Source of the DNA: Chlamydiota bacterium
Lineage (GTDB): Bacteria; Chlamydiota; Chlamydiia; Chlamydiales; Rhabdochlamydiaceae
NCBI GenBank assembly: GCA_021772335.1
Contig: JAJFMD010000007.1
Span: 425,834-489,833, forward strand
Length of the DNA: 64,000 bases
Direction: 5' to 3'
Shown here: piece by piece, positions 51,534 through 61,607 of the stretch
Layout: the number at the start of each line of letters is the position of its first letter
How positions within the stretch are numbered: the first letter of the stretch is position 1
Program-made: the position numbers and the translations under genes
Notes under the pieces: model-generated
What the model saw: the letters and a program-made list of their open reading frames with translations, nothing else
What the model was told of the DNA's origin: nothing
Databases searched by the model: none

Positions 51534-54500
51534 GTGGAGCACATATCGATTCAGGAAAAAGCTAATCGTATTCTCTATTTTGTTTTGCTAGCTATGATTT
51601 TAATTTTGATTCGCGTCTGGTATCTGCAGGTTGTAAAACATGAGCAATACGAGAAGCAAGCGATTAAGCCTCGCAGACTGAGCCGGGTTGAGCGGTATGA
51701 ACGCGCTACGATTCGCGATCGTTTTGGCTTACCTCTTGCAGTCAATCACTTGCAGTATAACGCAACGATTTCCTATGCAGCAATTCGCGATATCCCTGCT
51801 GTCATCTGGGAAAAAGATAGCAATGGAAAAAAAATACGTATTTATCCTCGTCGTGAATACATCAGAGAGCTTACTAAATTTTTGAAAGATCAGCTCGGTG
51901 TGGAAGCACAATCTATTGAAGATTTAATTTATGCCAAAGCAGCTCTCTTTCCTCATACGACCTTTGTCGTAAAAGAAAATGTTGATGAGGAGACATATTA
52001 CCGATTAAGAATGAAGGAGAGCCATTTTCCAGGGTTGAGCATGCAACAGGTTGCTAAGCGTTTTTATCCTCAAGGAAGAGTAGCTGGAGATATTATTGGT
52101 TATCTTGGAGCAATTGATACAAAAAGTTATTGGGAAATTGCTGATGAGATTAATCGTTTAGAGAACTACCTTCAAGAGCGCTCAAATGGTCAAATTCCTT
52201 TTTTGCCTTCGGGTTATAGCTCACCTGTTGAAGTAAAGGAACGTCTCGATTTTTTACGTGAGCGCTCCTACCGATTTGATGATTTAGTTGGAAAAGGGGG
52301 AATTGAGGGGAAATATGATTCTCGCCTCCGCGGAAGTTTGGGAAAGCGCATTTTTGAAACAGATTCACGAGGTCATATTTTACGTGAATTGCCTAAGGCG
52401 CGCTTTGCGGGTAACGGAGAGCAGATTACATTGACAATATCTTCAGAGTTACAGCGCCTAGCGGAAGAGTTGCTAGTGGAAAGAGAGGCTGAAAATGAAG
52501 ATCATCGTTCTTTTCCCGCTCCGTGGATCAAAGGAGGCTCTATCATTGCCATGCTGCCAAAAACGGGTGAAATTGTAGCCTTTGCAACGCATCCTCGTTT
52601 TGAACCAAATGATTTTATTCCCTCTGGTGACGAAGAATTAAAGAAAGAAAAAAATTACGCTCTTAATCGTTGGTTAGAAACTGAAAGCATGGTTGGAGAG
52701 ATTTGGGATGGGACGCGCCCTTTTCTTAAGGAAGAATTTAACAGAAATGAAAAGCTGTTTTCTGATCGCAAAATCGATTTAACATGGCCTGTGTATCTAA
52801 AACGCATTCTTAATACTGAGAGTGCTGTTTATAAAGCGATACAGCGTTTTAAAAATTTAGAAGAAATATATCAGTTTCTTAGTGCCATTAATCGATTATG
52901 TAAACTTAGTGATCAGCAGCAGATTTCATTGCTAATTCAAGCGCTTTATCCAGATGATGTTCCCGTACGAGGAGCAATAGATAAAGAAGAGCTATTTGCT
53001 GCACAAAGTGCTCTTGTATTACAAGAAGATGTCCCTTATCTCAAGGGGCTTGTTAAATCTCATTTCAATTCGATTAAGCACAATAATGACAAGCTTCTTT
53101 TAATTGATGTAATGCGTTTAATTATCGATATTGATGACTTCCCAGAAGAACTACTAGATACATTCGGCAAGCTTTCTCCTGAAGGATATCGTGAGATCAC
53201 GCAGCTTTTTTTACGGATCAATCATGAGCTATATACGACATTGCGCCAAAGTTTTCATCTCAAATCATTTGGCAAATGGCGTGAAGAGAATTTTAAATCT
53301 TATCTCAAAGAAAAAAGGCGTGAAGAAAAAAAACTGAAAAAGGTTGAGCGTCCTTTTACAGAATATCTTGAAAGATGTGAAAGAGATTTGTGGCAGCAGT
53401 TCTGGCTAGAAAATCGTTGGGAGTTCATTTGTTGTTTAATTGATGGTGAAAAGAAATTACACGATCAAATCATAATATATGAAGAGGAAATTGATTCATT
53501 TAGGGAGAAGAGCTCCTCTTTGCGTGAGCACCTGCAGTGGGTAATGCCTGAACATCGGTTGCCTTTTTTACACACAATTCGCTCTTATGATCAGCTAGTA
53601 GCGCCTCTAGTCTCGTCTTATCGCCAGATCTCTGGAAAAAATCTTCAACATCTTGCAGCTGCATTTTATCCTCCATCTGGATTTGGATATATGCAATCAC
53701 ATGCTTATCGTCAGCCTACGCCAGCAGGATCTATTTTCAAACTCATTACAGCGTATGCTGCATTAAAAGAAAGATGGGATGATGGCAATCATCGTGATTT
53801 AAATCCGTTAACGATTGATGATCAAACGCCAGTAAAACGCTTGCAGAAGAAAAATGCAGTTTATGGCTATTTTTCCAATGGGAAACCGATTCATCGTCAT
53901 TATAAAGGTGGAGTAATCCCTCCAAGCAGCCGTGCTTACATTGGGAAAATTGATCTTAAGGAAGCTATTGAGACGACAAGTAATGTCTACTTTGCTGTGC
54001 TAGCTGGTGATAAACTCAGTGATCCTAGGCAACTGCTTGATGCTGCACAAGATTTTGGATTTTCTTCAAAAACCGGAATTGAGCTGCCGGGGGAGTTGAA
54101 AGGATTGTTGCCTGATGATCTTGTATACAATCGCAATGGACTTTACGCTTTTTCAATGGGACAGCATTCTTTATTAATTACGCCCCTTCAAGCTGCGGCA
54201 GCTTGTGCGACATTTGCTAATCAAGGAAAGTTGATTAAACCGCGAATTATAGATGCCTTTAGAGGAGAAAAATGCGCGAATGAATACGATTGTTTTGCAG
54301 CAAGCAATTATCGTTTTGAAGAACCTCTGTCTCTAATTGGTATTGACTTCCCTCTTTTTACACAGATTATTCCTAAAGCTGAACAAGTCCAAATAGAGAA
54401 AACTCAAGTAGAGATCAATAATCATGTTGAATTGCCTGACCCGGTGCGCTCATTAATTTTTGAAGGAATGTGGTCCACTGTAAATGGAACGAGAGGGACA

Positions 54501-54821
54501 GCGCGATTAGCTGCGATACGCGGTGATCATCTTGCGCGTCAAACCTATGCAAAATTAAGGCGTGCATTAATTGGGAAAACAGGTACCGCAGAGTTTGCCT
54601 ACAAACCGACAGTTGATGCTGAAAGTAGAGCGGAAAACCGAACTCATGGCTGGTTTGTTGCAGTTTCCTTTAAAACTCCGAAAGATCCAATGCACGGATC
54701 GGTAAATTGGGATGATCCTGAGCTTGTTGTCGTTGTTTATTTGCGCCATGGAAATTGGGGCAGGGAAGGCGCCCCTATAGCAGGGCAAATTATAGACAAA
54801 TGGCGTTCATTAAACCCCTAA
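51534..54821 (+). CDS. pbpB: Penicillin-binding protein 2 (transpeptidase), long chlamydial form
   Basis: A class B PBP of 1095 aa, anchored by one N-terminal helix (about 12-31). Catalytic motifs are in the last third: SxxK as SIFK (S733, K736), TSN at 815-817, and KTG (K1015). The N-terminal dimerisation region (RRLSRVERYERATIRDRFGLPLAVN) is typical. A charged insert of about 300 residues between about 370 and 690 separates it from the transpeptidase domain; ordinary PBP2 is about 600-650 aa, but the chlamydial protein is also close to 1100. The GTG start at 51534 has a GAGG upstream. It acts on septal or polar peptidoglycan in chlamydiae. Confidence 0.92.
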   Translation: MEHISIQEKANRILYFVLLAMILILIRVWYLQVVKHEQYEKQAIKPRRLSRVERYERATIRDRFGLPLAVNHLQYNATISYAAIRDIPAVIWEKDSNGKKIRIYPRREYIRELTKFLKDQLGVEAQSIEDLIYAKAALFPHTTFVVKENVDEETYYRLRMKESHFPGLSMQQVAKRFYPQGRVAGDIIGYLGAIDTKSYWEIADEINRLENYLQERSNGQIPFLPSGYSSPVEVKERLDFLRERSYRFDDLVGKGGIEGKYDSRLRGSLGKRIFETDSRGHILRELPKARFAGNGEQITLTISSELQRLAEELLVEREAENEDHRSFPAPWIKGGSIIAMLPKTGEIVAFATHPRFEPNDFIPSGDEELKKEKNYALNRWLETESMVGEIWDGTRPFLKEEFNRNEKLFSDRKIDLTWPVYLKRILNTESAVYKAIQRFKNLEEIYQFLSAINRLCKLSDQQQISLLIQALYPDDVPVRGAIDKEELFAAQSALVLQEDVPYLKGLVKSHFNSIKHNNDKLLLIDVMRLIIDIDDFPEELLDTFGKLSPEGYREITQLFLRINHELYTTLRQSFHLKSFGKWREENFKSYLKEKRREEKKLKKVERPFTEYLERCERDLWQQFWLENRWEFICCLIDGEKKLHDQIIIYEEEIDSFREKSSSLREHLQWVMPEHRLPFLHTIRSYDQLVAPLVSSYRQISGKNLQHLAAAFYPPSGFGYMQSHAYRQPTPAGSIFKLITAYAALKERWDDGNHRDLNPLTIDDQTPVKRLQKKNAVYGYFSNGKPIHRHYKGGVIPPSSRAYIGKIDLKEAIETTSNVYFAVLAGDKLSDPRQLLDAAQDFGFSSKTGIELPGELKGLLPDDLVYNRNGLYAFSMGQHSLLITPLQAAAACATFANQGKLIKPRIIDAFRGEKCANEYDCFAASNYRFEEPLSLIGIDFPLFTQIIPKAEQVQIEKTQVEINNHVELPDPVRSLIFEGMWSTVNGTRGTARLAAIRGDHLARQTYAKLRRALIGKTGTAEFAYKPTVDAESRAENRTHGWFVAVSFKTPKDPMHGSVNWDDPELVVVVYLRHGNWGREGAPIAGQIIDKWRSLNP

Positions 54822-54859
54822 GTACCTATTCCCTGCGATGAAGGAATAGGTCATACTTA
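54819..54859. terminator. Candidate bidirectional hairpin between convergent genes
   Basis: Stem ACCTATTCC (54824-54832) with GGAATAGGT (54843-54851), extended by TAAGT (54819-54823) with ACTTA (54855-54859) across a 3-base bulge. It starts in the PBP2 stop codon and lies just before the end of the convergent permease gene. No strong T tract follows, so terminator function is only likely from position. Confidence 0.5.
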
Positions 54860-54864
54860 AGCTT

Positions 54865-56064
54865 CTAAATATATTGAAAGATAAATTCGTAGAGTAGTTC
54901 AATCGAAATAATTGAAATGAGTATTCCAAGAAGAATCTTTCCTCCAAAAACTTGATGAGGTGCTTTAGGGTACTTTTTGATGTAACGACCAATCCACGCC
55001 ATCAAGGGAGGGAAAAGCCCAAAGAGAATGGCAATACTGATTCCTCCTGCATAGCGCAAAGCTGTGATAAAGATTGATGGATAAGTCAGGGAGATGATCA
55101 GTGGAGGAATAAAAATCATCAAAAGTAATAATATTTTTCTCCAGCCGGTTTTTTTAATACCCAATCCATCAGCTAGAAAATCTAAAAATGCCAAAGATAG
55201 AGCAATGTGAGATACAGTCATTGTGAAAAAGGAAAACCATTTTCCAAAAGAAAACAGAGCGGAGCTGTTAACAACATATCTTAATGGGAAAATAGCTGTT
55301 TGCCCAAGCTCTCCTGCACGAATTAATCCGGTATCTCCAAAAGGAGACACAACGCCAAGAATTGCAAACTCCCAGAGTAAGTAGATAACTAGAGGGATTG
55401 CAGATCCAATGATAATGGTTAATCTCACTTTTTTGAAATTGCGATCCATGTAGGTTACGAGTGTTGGGACGATAACTTGATAGGTAAAGGCTGTAAATAA
55501 TACAGGTAGGGCAGCCCAAGCTTTAGACCAATTCCTATGGGCGAGTAAATCGAAATCAACATGGGGAAAAGCAAAGGCTAATAACCCAAAATAGGAGATG
55601 CCTAGCCCTGCCATTAAGCAGAGGTTGAGTCTATCGACAGAATGCGCTCCGAGATAAACAATAGGTGCGAATGCAATTACATAAAGAACCATTGCTAACG
55701 GAATGGAAATTGCGCCACTAGTTATTTCATTGACAATATGCCCGCCGCTTGCGACATGCGCTGTTAAAACAATAATAAATAAAAAAAGATAGACGAGCCA
55801 GCAAGTCCAGCGACCCACAGGACCGAGTAGTTTGTCCGTCATTGTAATCAAATTTGAGTCATCGGGCATCCAATAGCATACTTCGAGCAAGAGCAGGCCA
55901 GTGAAAAGCATGAATATCCAACATAGGACAAAAATAATAAGAGCAGGGAGAAATCCACCTTGAGCTGTTGCAATGGGCATTGCTAAGATGCCAACACCGA
56001 TTGTTGTTCCTGCGATGAGTAATGCACCACCAATGACGTGTCCAAAATTGCGGACGATCTGCAT
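54865..56064 (-). CDS. tyrP: Aromatic/hydroxy amino-acid permease, TyrP/Mtr family
   Basis: A 399-aa inner-membrane protein with about 11 helices. The first helix GGALLIAGTTIGVGILAMPIATA is the HAAAP-family signature, and YQVIVPTLVTYM follows in the middle. Chlamydia carries related tyrP genes for tyrosine or tryptophan uptake from the host. Start ATG 56064 is chosen on AGGGAGA; the frame is open to 56157 but would overlap the divergent kdsB region. In Chlamydia another gene occupies this position between PBP2 and sufB. Confidence 0.9.
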   Translation of the reverse strand: MQIVRNFGHVIGGALLIAGTTIGVGILAMPIATAQGGFLPALIIFVLCWIFMLFTGLLLLEVCYWMPDDSNLITMTDKLLGPVGRWTCWLVYLFLFIIVLTAHVASGGHIVNEITSGAISIPLAMVLYVIAFAPIVYLGAHSVDRLNLCLMAGLGISYFGLLAFAFPHVDFDLLAHRNWSKAWAALPVLFTAFTYQVIVPTLVTYMDRNFKKVRLTIIIGSAIPLVIYLLWEFAILGVVSPFGDTGLIRAGELGQTAIFPLRYVVNSSALFSFGKWFSFFTMTVSHIALSLAFLDFLADGLGIKKTGWRKILLLLMIFIPPLIISLTYPSIFITALRYAGGISIAILFGLFPPLMAWIGRYIKKYPKAPHQVFGGKILLGILISIISIELLYEFIFQYI

Positions 56065-56138
56065 AAAATTCTCCCTAGAAATTGATTTTAAGCTTATGGT
56101 ATAAAGGTTTAAATCGAAAACTTCAAGGTCATATTCAG

Positions 56139-56876
56139 GTGTACAATCAGCAAACAATTACTTGTGTGATTCCAGCAAGGTTAAATTCCCAAAGGTTTCC
56201 TCGCAAAATCTTGCATCCTATTGCTGGTAAACCTCTGTTTCTCTGGGTTTGGGAGGCGGCAATGCGTGTTTCCTATTTTGATCAAGTTGCTTTTGCAGTC
56301 GATTGTAAAGAGCTGGCTAATATTATTGAGAGTTATCGCATCCCTGTGTTTCTCACTTCTGCAGATTGCAGATCGGGAACAGACAGGCTGATTGAGCTTG
56401 CTGTGAATAATAAACTATGCGGAGATATTTGGGTCAATTGGCAAGGGGATGAGCCTTTTATTAATCAAAAAATAATTAGTGATTTGCTTGAAGGATGGCG
56501 TTTTCCAGAGTGTAAAATTACGACTTTAAAAAAGCAGATTGAGCCAAAAGATGATCCGAGCCTTGTAAAGGTTGTAACAGATAAAAATGGCAAAGCTCTC
56601 TATTTTTCACGTGCGCTTATTCCTCATTGCCGTGATAAGGAGAGTTATGTGAAGTTTTATCGTCATATAGGCCTTTATGCGTTTAGTTATAAAACGTTAT
56701 GTCAGATTTCTGAATTAGAGTCATCCGAGCTGGAGCAGTGTGAACAACTTGAGCAGCTTCGTTGGCTAGAAGGGGGAATAGACATTCAAGTTAACGAAAC
56801 AAAATTTGAAACAATTGGAATCGATCATCCTCATCATATTGACCAAGCAGAGCAATATCTCCTAGCAAATGCATAG
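56139..56876 (+). CDS. kdsB: 3-deoxy-manno-octulosonate cytidylyltransferase
   Basis: Activates Kdo as CMP-Kdo for lipopolysaccharide. 245 aa. N-terminal CVIPARLNSQRFPRK and GKPLFLWV, SADCRSGTDR, and VNWQGDEPFI are diagnostic. The start is GTG at 56139, the only codon that puts the signature near the N terminus as in other KdsB; the frame is open to a TTG at 56082, but that would add 19 residues not expected in the family. Divergent from tyrP. Confidence 0.93.
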   Translation: MYNQQTITCVIPARLNSQRFPRKILHPIAGKPLFLWVWEAAMRVSYFDQVAFAVDCKELANIIESYRIPVFLTSADCRSGTDRLIELAVNNKLCGDIWVNWQGDEPFINQKIISDLLEGWRFPECKITTLKKQIEPKDDPSLVKVVTDKNGKALYFSRALIPHCRDKESYVKFYRHIGLYAFSYKTLCQISELESSELEQCEQLEQLRWLEGGIDIQVNETKFETIGIDHPHHIDQAEQYLLANA

Positions 56877-56883
56877 AAATTTT

Positions 56884-56908
56884 TAGATGTAAAACAGCTT
56901 TACATCCG
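56884..56908. repeat. Dispersed intergenic palindrome, copy 3
   Basis: Core arms GATGTAAA (56886-56893) and TTTACATC (56899-56906) around ACAGC, identical in core to copies 1 and 2; the outer pair is lost on the right side. It lies 7 bases after the kdsB stop, in the gap before the SUF operon. Confidence 0.8.
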
Positions 56909-57015
56909 ATTAAATCCTTGTTTTATAGAAATTTACACGCAAAAAACTTTTGAGATAGGTTGTATTTATTGATCAGATGAACTAAAATCCTGCTCCATTT
57001 TCTGGAGAAGGATTG

Positions 57016-58434
57016 ATGAGTACAGCAACATATCAGTATGGCTTTGTTACCGATATCGAATCGGAGAGAATCCCAAAAGGATTGTCTGAAGAAACAGTGC
57101 GTCTAATATCAGCGAAAAAAAATGAAACTCAATTCATGCTCAATTTTCGCTTGAAGGCTTTTAAAAGATGGCAAGAGATGAAGGAACCAAACTGGGCCAA
57201 ACTCTCTTATCCCCCAATCGATTTTCAAGAGATCTCTTATTATAGTGCTCCCAAAAAAAAGCAGCAGTTAAGTTCTCTCGATGAACTTGATCCAGAAATA
57301 TTGCGGACTTACAAAAAACTTGGCATCCCTCTTGATGAGCAAAAGCGTTTAGCTAATGTCGCTGTTGATCTAGTATTTGATTCAGTTTCTTTGGGAACGA
57401 CTTTTAAGAAAAAACTAGAAGATGCTGGCGTTGTTCTCTGCTCAATATCTGAAGCGATTCAAAAGTATCCCGAACTTGTCGAGCGTTATCTTGGTAGTGT
57501 GGTGCCGATTGGCGATAATTTTTTTGCCGCTTTGAATTCAGCTGTTTTTTCTGATGGCTCTTTTGTCTATGTTCCAAAAGGTGTGCGTTGTCCGATGGAG
57601 CTCTCAACATATTTTCGTATTAATGATAAAGAATCGGGACAGTTTGAGCGCACTTTGGTCATTGCTGAAGAAGGGTCTTCTGTTAGTTATCTCGAAGGGT
57701 GTACAGCACCTGCTTATGATCGCAATCAGTTACATGCTGCTGTTGTTGAGTTAATCGCTTTTGATCGTGCTGAGATTAAATATTCAACAGTACAAAACTG
57801 GTACTCGGGTGATCCTAAAACAGGCAAAGGTGGTATTTACAATTTTGTAACTAAACGTGGGCGTTGTCAGGGTTTTCGCTCAAAAATTTCTTGGTCACAA
57901 GTTGAAGCAGGTGCAGCGATTACTTGGAAATACCCAAGTTGCATTTTGCAAGGTGATGAATCTGTTGGCGAGTTTTACTCAGTTGCACTAACCAATGGTA
58001 AAATGCAGGCTGATACGGGAACAAAAATGATCCATCTCGGTAAGAACACAAGTTCAACGATCATTTCCAAAGGCATATCTGCTGATCAATCTCACAATAC
58101 CTATCGCGGATTGGTTAAAATCTCTAAAAATGCAAAAAATGCGCGCAACTATACACAGTGTGATTCAATGCTCGTCGGGAATCAATGCTCGGCAAATACT
58201 TTTCCTGTAATTGAGACAATTGGATCGACAGCACAAGTTGAACATGAAGCTTCCACATCAAAACTCAACGAAGAGCAGCTTCTTTACTTGCAAGCACGTG
58301 GAATCGAGCGTGAAGATGCAATAAATTTGATTGTTAACGGATTTTGCAAGGATGTGATTAAAGAATTGCCGCTGGAGTTTGCTGTTGAAGCTCAAAAACT
58401 ACTAACATTAAAATTGGAGAATTCAGTCGGATGA
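57016..58434 (+). CDS. sufB: Fe-S cluster assembly scaffold protein SufB
   Basis: 472 aa; scaffold of the SufBCD complex on which Fe-S clusters are built. The family core is clear: [35 protein letters not shown] region, then the [11 protein letters not shown] motif with its conserved Cys, and the C-terminal [24 protein letters not shown] at 57016 with a GGAGAAGGA ribosome-binding site; a TTG one codon earlier is ignored. First gene of sufB-C-D-S, overlapping sufC by ATGA. Confidence 0.97.
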   Translation: MSTATYQYGFVTDIESERIPKGLSEETVRLISAKKNETQFMLNFRLKAFKRWQEMKEPNWAKLSYPPIDFQEISYYSAPKKKQQLSSLDELDPEILRTYKKLGIPLDEQKRLANVAVDLVFDSVSLGTTFKKKLEDAGVVLCSISEAIQKYPELVERYLGSVVPIGDNFFAALNSAVFSDGSFVYVPKGVRCPMELSTYFRINDKESGQFERTLVIAEEGSSVSYLEGCTAPAYDRNQLHAAVVELIAFDRAEIKYSTVQNWYSGDPKTGKGGIYNFVTKRGRCQGFRSKISWSQVEAGAAITWKYPSCILQGDESVGEFYSVALTNGKMQADTGTKMIHLGKNTSSTIISKGISADQSHNTYRGLVKISKNAKNARNYTQCDSMLVGNQCSANTFPVIETIGSTAQVEHEASTSKLNEEQLLYLQARGIEREDAINLIVNGFCKDVIKELPLEFAVEAQKLLTLKLENSVG

Positions 58435-59183
58435 AAACTTTAAGCATTCGCGATTTGCACGTTGCTATTGAGCATAAGTTGATTATTCGCGGTATGGATC
58501 TTGAGATCGAAGCGGGGCAAATTCATGTCATTATGGGGCCAAATGGCGCAGGTAAATCAACTTTAGCTAAGGTGTTAGCTGGAGATCCAAGCTACGAAGT
58601 AACAGCCGGCAGTGTTTTGCTCGATGGAGAAGAGATGCTTGGATTAGATCCAGAAGAACGCGCTCAAAAGGGGCTCTTTGTTGGATTCCAATATCCTACT
58701 GAGATCCCAGGTGTTAGCAATAGGAATTTTTTATTTGCCGCATGTAATGCAAAGCGCAAAGCGCAAGAACAAACGCTACTAACGGAACAAGAATTTGAAA
58801 AGCTTGCAGTTGAAAAACTGATTCTGCTCGGCATGAACAGTGACTATCTCGATCGTAATGTTAATGAAGGGTTTTCTGGTGGAGAGAAGAAAAGGAATGA
58901 GATCTTGCAAATGGCTCTTCTCGATCCTGAATTCTCTGTACTTGATGAAACTGATTCGGGATTGGATATCGATGCGCTGCGTATTGTTGCTTCTGGGATT
59001 AAAGCGCTCATGCGCCCTGATCAAGCATTATTACTGATTACCCACTATCAGCGCCTTTTAGAATATATCAAGCCTGACTTTGTCCATGTGGTTCTCGATG
59101 GAAAAATCGCGATCTCTGGTGGTGCTGACCTTGCCTTAAAGCTCGAACAGCATGGATATGACTGGTTAACTGCTACTGTTTAG
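58431..59183 (+). CDS. sufC: Fe-S cluster assembly ATPase SufC
   Basis: 250-aa ABC-type ATPase of SufBCD. Walker [10 protein letters not shown] (36-44, Lys42), signature [13 protein letters not shown], Walker [12 protein letters not shown] and D-loop SGLD are all intact. Energises conformational change of the scaffold. Coupled to sufB by ATGA; sufD begins 8 bases later. Confidence 0.98.
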   Translation: MKTLSIRDLHVAIEHKLIIRGMDLEIEAGQIHVIMGPNGAGKSTLAKVLAGDPSYEVTAGSVLLDGEEMLGLDPEERAQKGLFVGFQYPTEIPGVSNRNFLFAACNAKRKAQEQTLLTEQEFEKLAVEKLILLGMNSDYLDRNVNEGFSGGEKKRNEILQMALLDPEFSVLDETDSGLDIDALRIVASGIKALMRPDQALLLITHYQRLLEYIKPDFVHVVLDGKIAISGGADLALKLEQHGYDWLTATV

Positions 59184-59191
59184 AGGATGTA

Positions 59192-60403
59192 ATGAGCAGC
59201 ACATTTATCAATGATTTCGAAAAGCAATGTGAGGCATTTCCTAAAGATGTTTTGCAAGCGTATCGCAAAGAAGCATGCCGCAAGCTTTGCTTGCAGGGAG
59301 TGCCTGATAAAAAAACAGAAGGATACCGCTATTTTCCTCTAAACGCGTTTTATCAATCATTTTCCTTTGAAGGTACGCGCCAACAAGAGAAAAGGTATGA
59401 TGCAGATCTCACTTTTATCAATGGAAAATTTGTTTCAGAGAAATCTCATCTCAATCGATTGCCAAAGCAAATGATTGTTATGCCCATTGAAGAGGCTGCT
59501 AAGCAATTCCCTCATTTTGTTGGTCGTCGAATGAAAGAGACCATTGCTGAGGAAAAAGATTCTTTTGCATTGCTTAATGCAGCGCTACATTCAGGAGGAT
59601 TGTTTATTTATGTCCCTCCTGGAATGAAGTTAGAAAAGCCTCTTTCGATCGAATTTTTTTCGCAAAAAGTTTCTATGCCCCGTGTACTATTTTTTCTCGG
59701 TGCTGATGCTACTATGCAGTGTGAAATGAAAGGTCTTCCTGGTGATCAAATTTCAGCAATTGATTGTGTTTTAGATGACCGTGCTAAGTTGAAAATTTTT
59801 GATTATAGACAGTGTGATGGTTGGGATTTAGAAACGTGGCGCGCACAGCTTAAGCAGAAAAGTTCTTTAGAAATTTATGCTTTGACAGAAGGGTCGTGTG
59901 GAGTGCGTCGCGATTACCAAATCGATTTATGTGGTGAGGAATCTTTTGCAAGAGTACATAGTCTAGGATTATTGCAAAGGAACGATCAAATTGATCTTCA
60001 CACTTTAATTCGTCATAAAGCTGAAATGACTCATTCTGATCAGTGGGTCAAGAGTGTTCTTGCTGATCAATCTAAAGCGAGTTTTACTGGTAAGATTTAT
60101 GTCGATCCCATTGCTCAGAAAACCAGGGCTTATCAGTTAAATAATAGCATGATTTTAAGTGATCATGCGATGAGTAACTCTCAACCTAATCTTGAAATTT
60201 ATGCTGATGATGTAAAGGCGTCTCACGGCGCTACGATTACTCAGATCGATCCAGTCCAGCTCCATTACTTACAAACCCGCGGTTTAAATCGCGATAAAAG
60301 TCGTCAATTATTGATTGAAGGGTTTTGTAGAGAACTATTCTATCCGCAATTTGAGCAAGAGAGATTAGTTAATTTCTTAAATGGCCTCAAATATGCTGGA
60401 TAG
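59192..60403 (+). CDS. sufD: Fe-S cluster assembly protein SufD
   Basis: 403 aa; the partner of SufB in the scaffold. Its C-terminal half has the beta-helix of the SUF_FeS_assembly_SufBD family, ending with HGATITQIDPVQLHYLQTRGL, which parallels the SufB C terminus. The iron-acquiring His is in the ASHGAT motif. It overlaps the sufS gene by 23 bases. Confidence 0.95.
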   Translation: MSSTFINDFEKQCEAFPKDVLQAYRKEACRKLCLQGVPDKKTEGYRYFPLNAFYQSFSFEGTRQQEKRYDADLTFINGKFVSEKSHLNRLPKQMIVMPIEEAAKQFPHFVGRRMKETIAEEKDSFALLNAALHSGGLFIYVPPGMKLEKPLSIEFFSQKVSMPRVLFFLGADATMQCEMKGLPGDQISAIDCVLDDRAKLKIFDYRQCDGWDLETWRAQLKQKSSLEIYALTEGSCGVRRDYQIDLCGEESFARVHSLGLLQRNDQIDLHTLIRHKAEMTHSDQWVKSVLADQSKASFTGKIYVDPIAQKTRAYQLNNSMILSDHAMSNSQPNLEIYADDVKASHGATITQIDPVQLHYLQTRGLNRDKSRQLLIEGFCRELFYPQFEQERLVNFLNGLKYAG

Positions 60404-61607
60404 CACTATACGAGATCAGTTTCCGCAACTCGCAAGTGATTTAGTTTATCTTGATACGGCAGCAACTGCTTTAAAACCACGCTGTGTTGCTGATGCTCTT
60501 TATCAATTCTATACGCGTGATTACGGCACAGTACATCGAGCTATTTATCCATCTGCTGCACGTTCTACTGAAAGCTATGAAAAAGTAAGAGAGCAAATAA
60601 GAGAGTTTCTTAATGCAGATAAAGCAAGTGAAATCATTTTTACTAAGGGAACGACTGAAGCGCTTAATTTAATCGCTTATTCTTTTGGTGACGCGTTTAT
60701 CAATGCTGGTGATGAGATCATTATTAGCGAAATGGAACATCACGCAAACTTTGTTCCTTGGCAGCAACTTTGTTTGCGCAAAAAAGCTCATCTAAAAATT
60801 ATTCCTGCTGATAAAAATGGAGAGCTTAATTTAGAGCGTTTTAAAGAGTTACTCACCTCTAGAACAAAGCTTGTTAGTATCGCTCATATTGCCAATAGCA
60901 CAGGCCTTATTAATCCGATTGAAGAAATCATTGAAGAAGCGCATGCCGTTGGTGCTGCTGTAGTTGTTGATGGAGCTCAAAGCGCTGCACATTTTTCTGT
61001 CGATGTACAAAAGCTCGATGCCGATTTTTTTGTTTTTTCTGGCCATAAAGCATATGGACCAACTGGAATTGGAGTGCTTTATGGTAAACAACGTTATCTC
61101 GAGGAGATGCCCCCGTTTCTCTTTGGAGGTGATATGATTAAGAAGGTGACTGCTGAGAATACAACGTTTCAAGAACCTCCTCTTAAGTTTGAAGCAGGCA
61201 CACCTCCGATTGCGCAAGTAATTGGGTTGGGGAGAGCTCTTGAATTTCTGAGCGAGATAGGGATTGAAGAGATTTCTGCTCATGAAATGGCGCTTTGCAA
61301 TGAAGCGCTCAAAAGATTTAAGCAAATAGAGGGATTTGATTTAATTGGAAAGGGAGATAAACGCGCGGCAATTATCAACTTTAATATTAAAGGAATTCAT
61401 CCCCTTGATCTTGGTACTCTGCTTGGTGCAAAAAATATCGCTTTGCGTACTGGACACCATTGCGCCCAACCAGCGCTAGCACATTTTAATTATGAGGTGA
61501 GCGCTCGTATCTCTTTTGGCATTTATAATACTTATGCAGATCTTGACATTTTATTTTCAGCGCTTGAAGAGATTTGCTTAAAACTCAATTTGAGCGCCCA
61601 CTGTTAA
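60381..61607 (+). CDS. sufS: Cysteine desulfurase SufS
   Basis: 408-aa PLP enzyme that removes sulfur from cysteine for the SUF scaffold. The PLP lysine is in SGHKAYGPTG and the catalytic Cys in TGHHCAQP; VVDGAQSAAHFSVD carries the PLP-binding Asp. An ATG at 60393 (MLDSTIRDQF) is an alternative start, and neither has a good ribosome-binding site. The 3' end overlaps the convergent porin gene by 30 bases. A SufE partner is not seen in this window. Confidence 0.97.
   Translation: MASNMLDSTIRDQFPQLASDLVYLDTAATALKPRCVADALYQFYTRDYGTVHRAIYPSAARSTESYEKVREQIREFLNADKASEIIFTKGTTEALNLIAYSFGDAFINAGDEIIISEMEHHANFVPWQQLCLRKKAHLKIIPADKNGELNLERFKELLTSRTKLVSIAHIANSTGLINPIEEIIEEAHAVGAAVVVDGAQSAAHFSVDVQKLDADFFVFSGHKAYGPTGIGVLYGKQRYLEEMPPFLFGGDMIKKVTAENTTFQEPPLKFEAGTPPIAQVIGLGRALEFLSEIGIEEISAHEMALCNEALKRFKQIEGFDLIGKGDKRAAIINFNIKGIHPLDLGTLLGAKNIALRTGHHCAQPALAHFNYEVSARISFGIYNTYADLDILFSALEEICLKLNLSAHC

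Noticed and set aside
54865..56157. 31-residue N-terminal extension of the permease
   Set aside because: The first HAAAP helix begins directly after the ATG at 56064, which has a good ribosome-binding site; the extension is polar and unlike the family.
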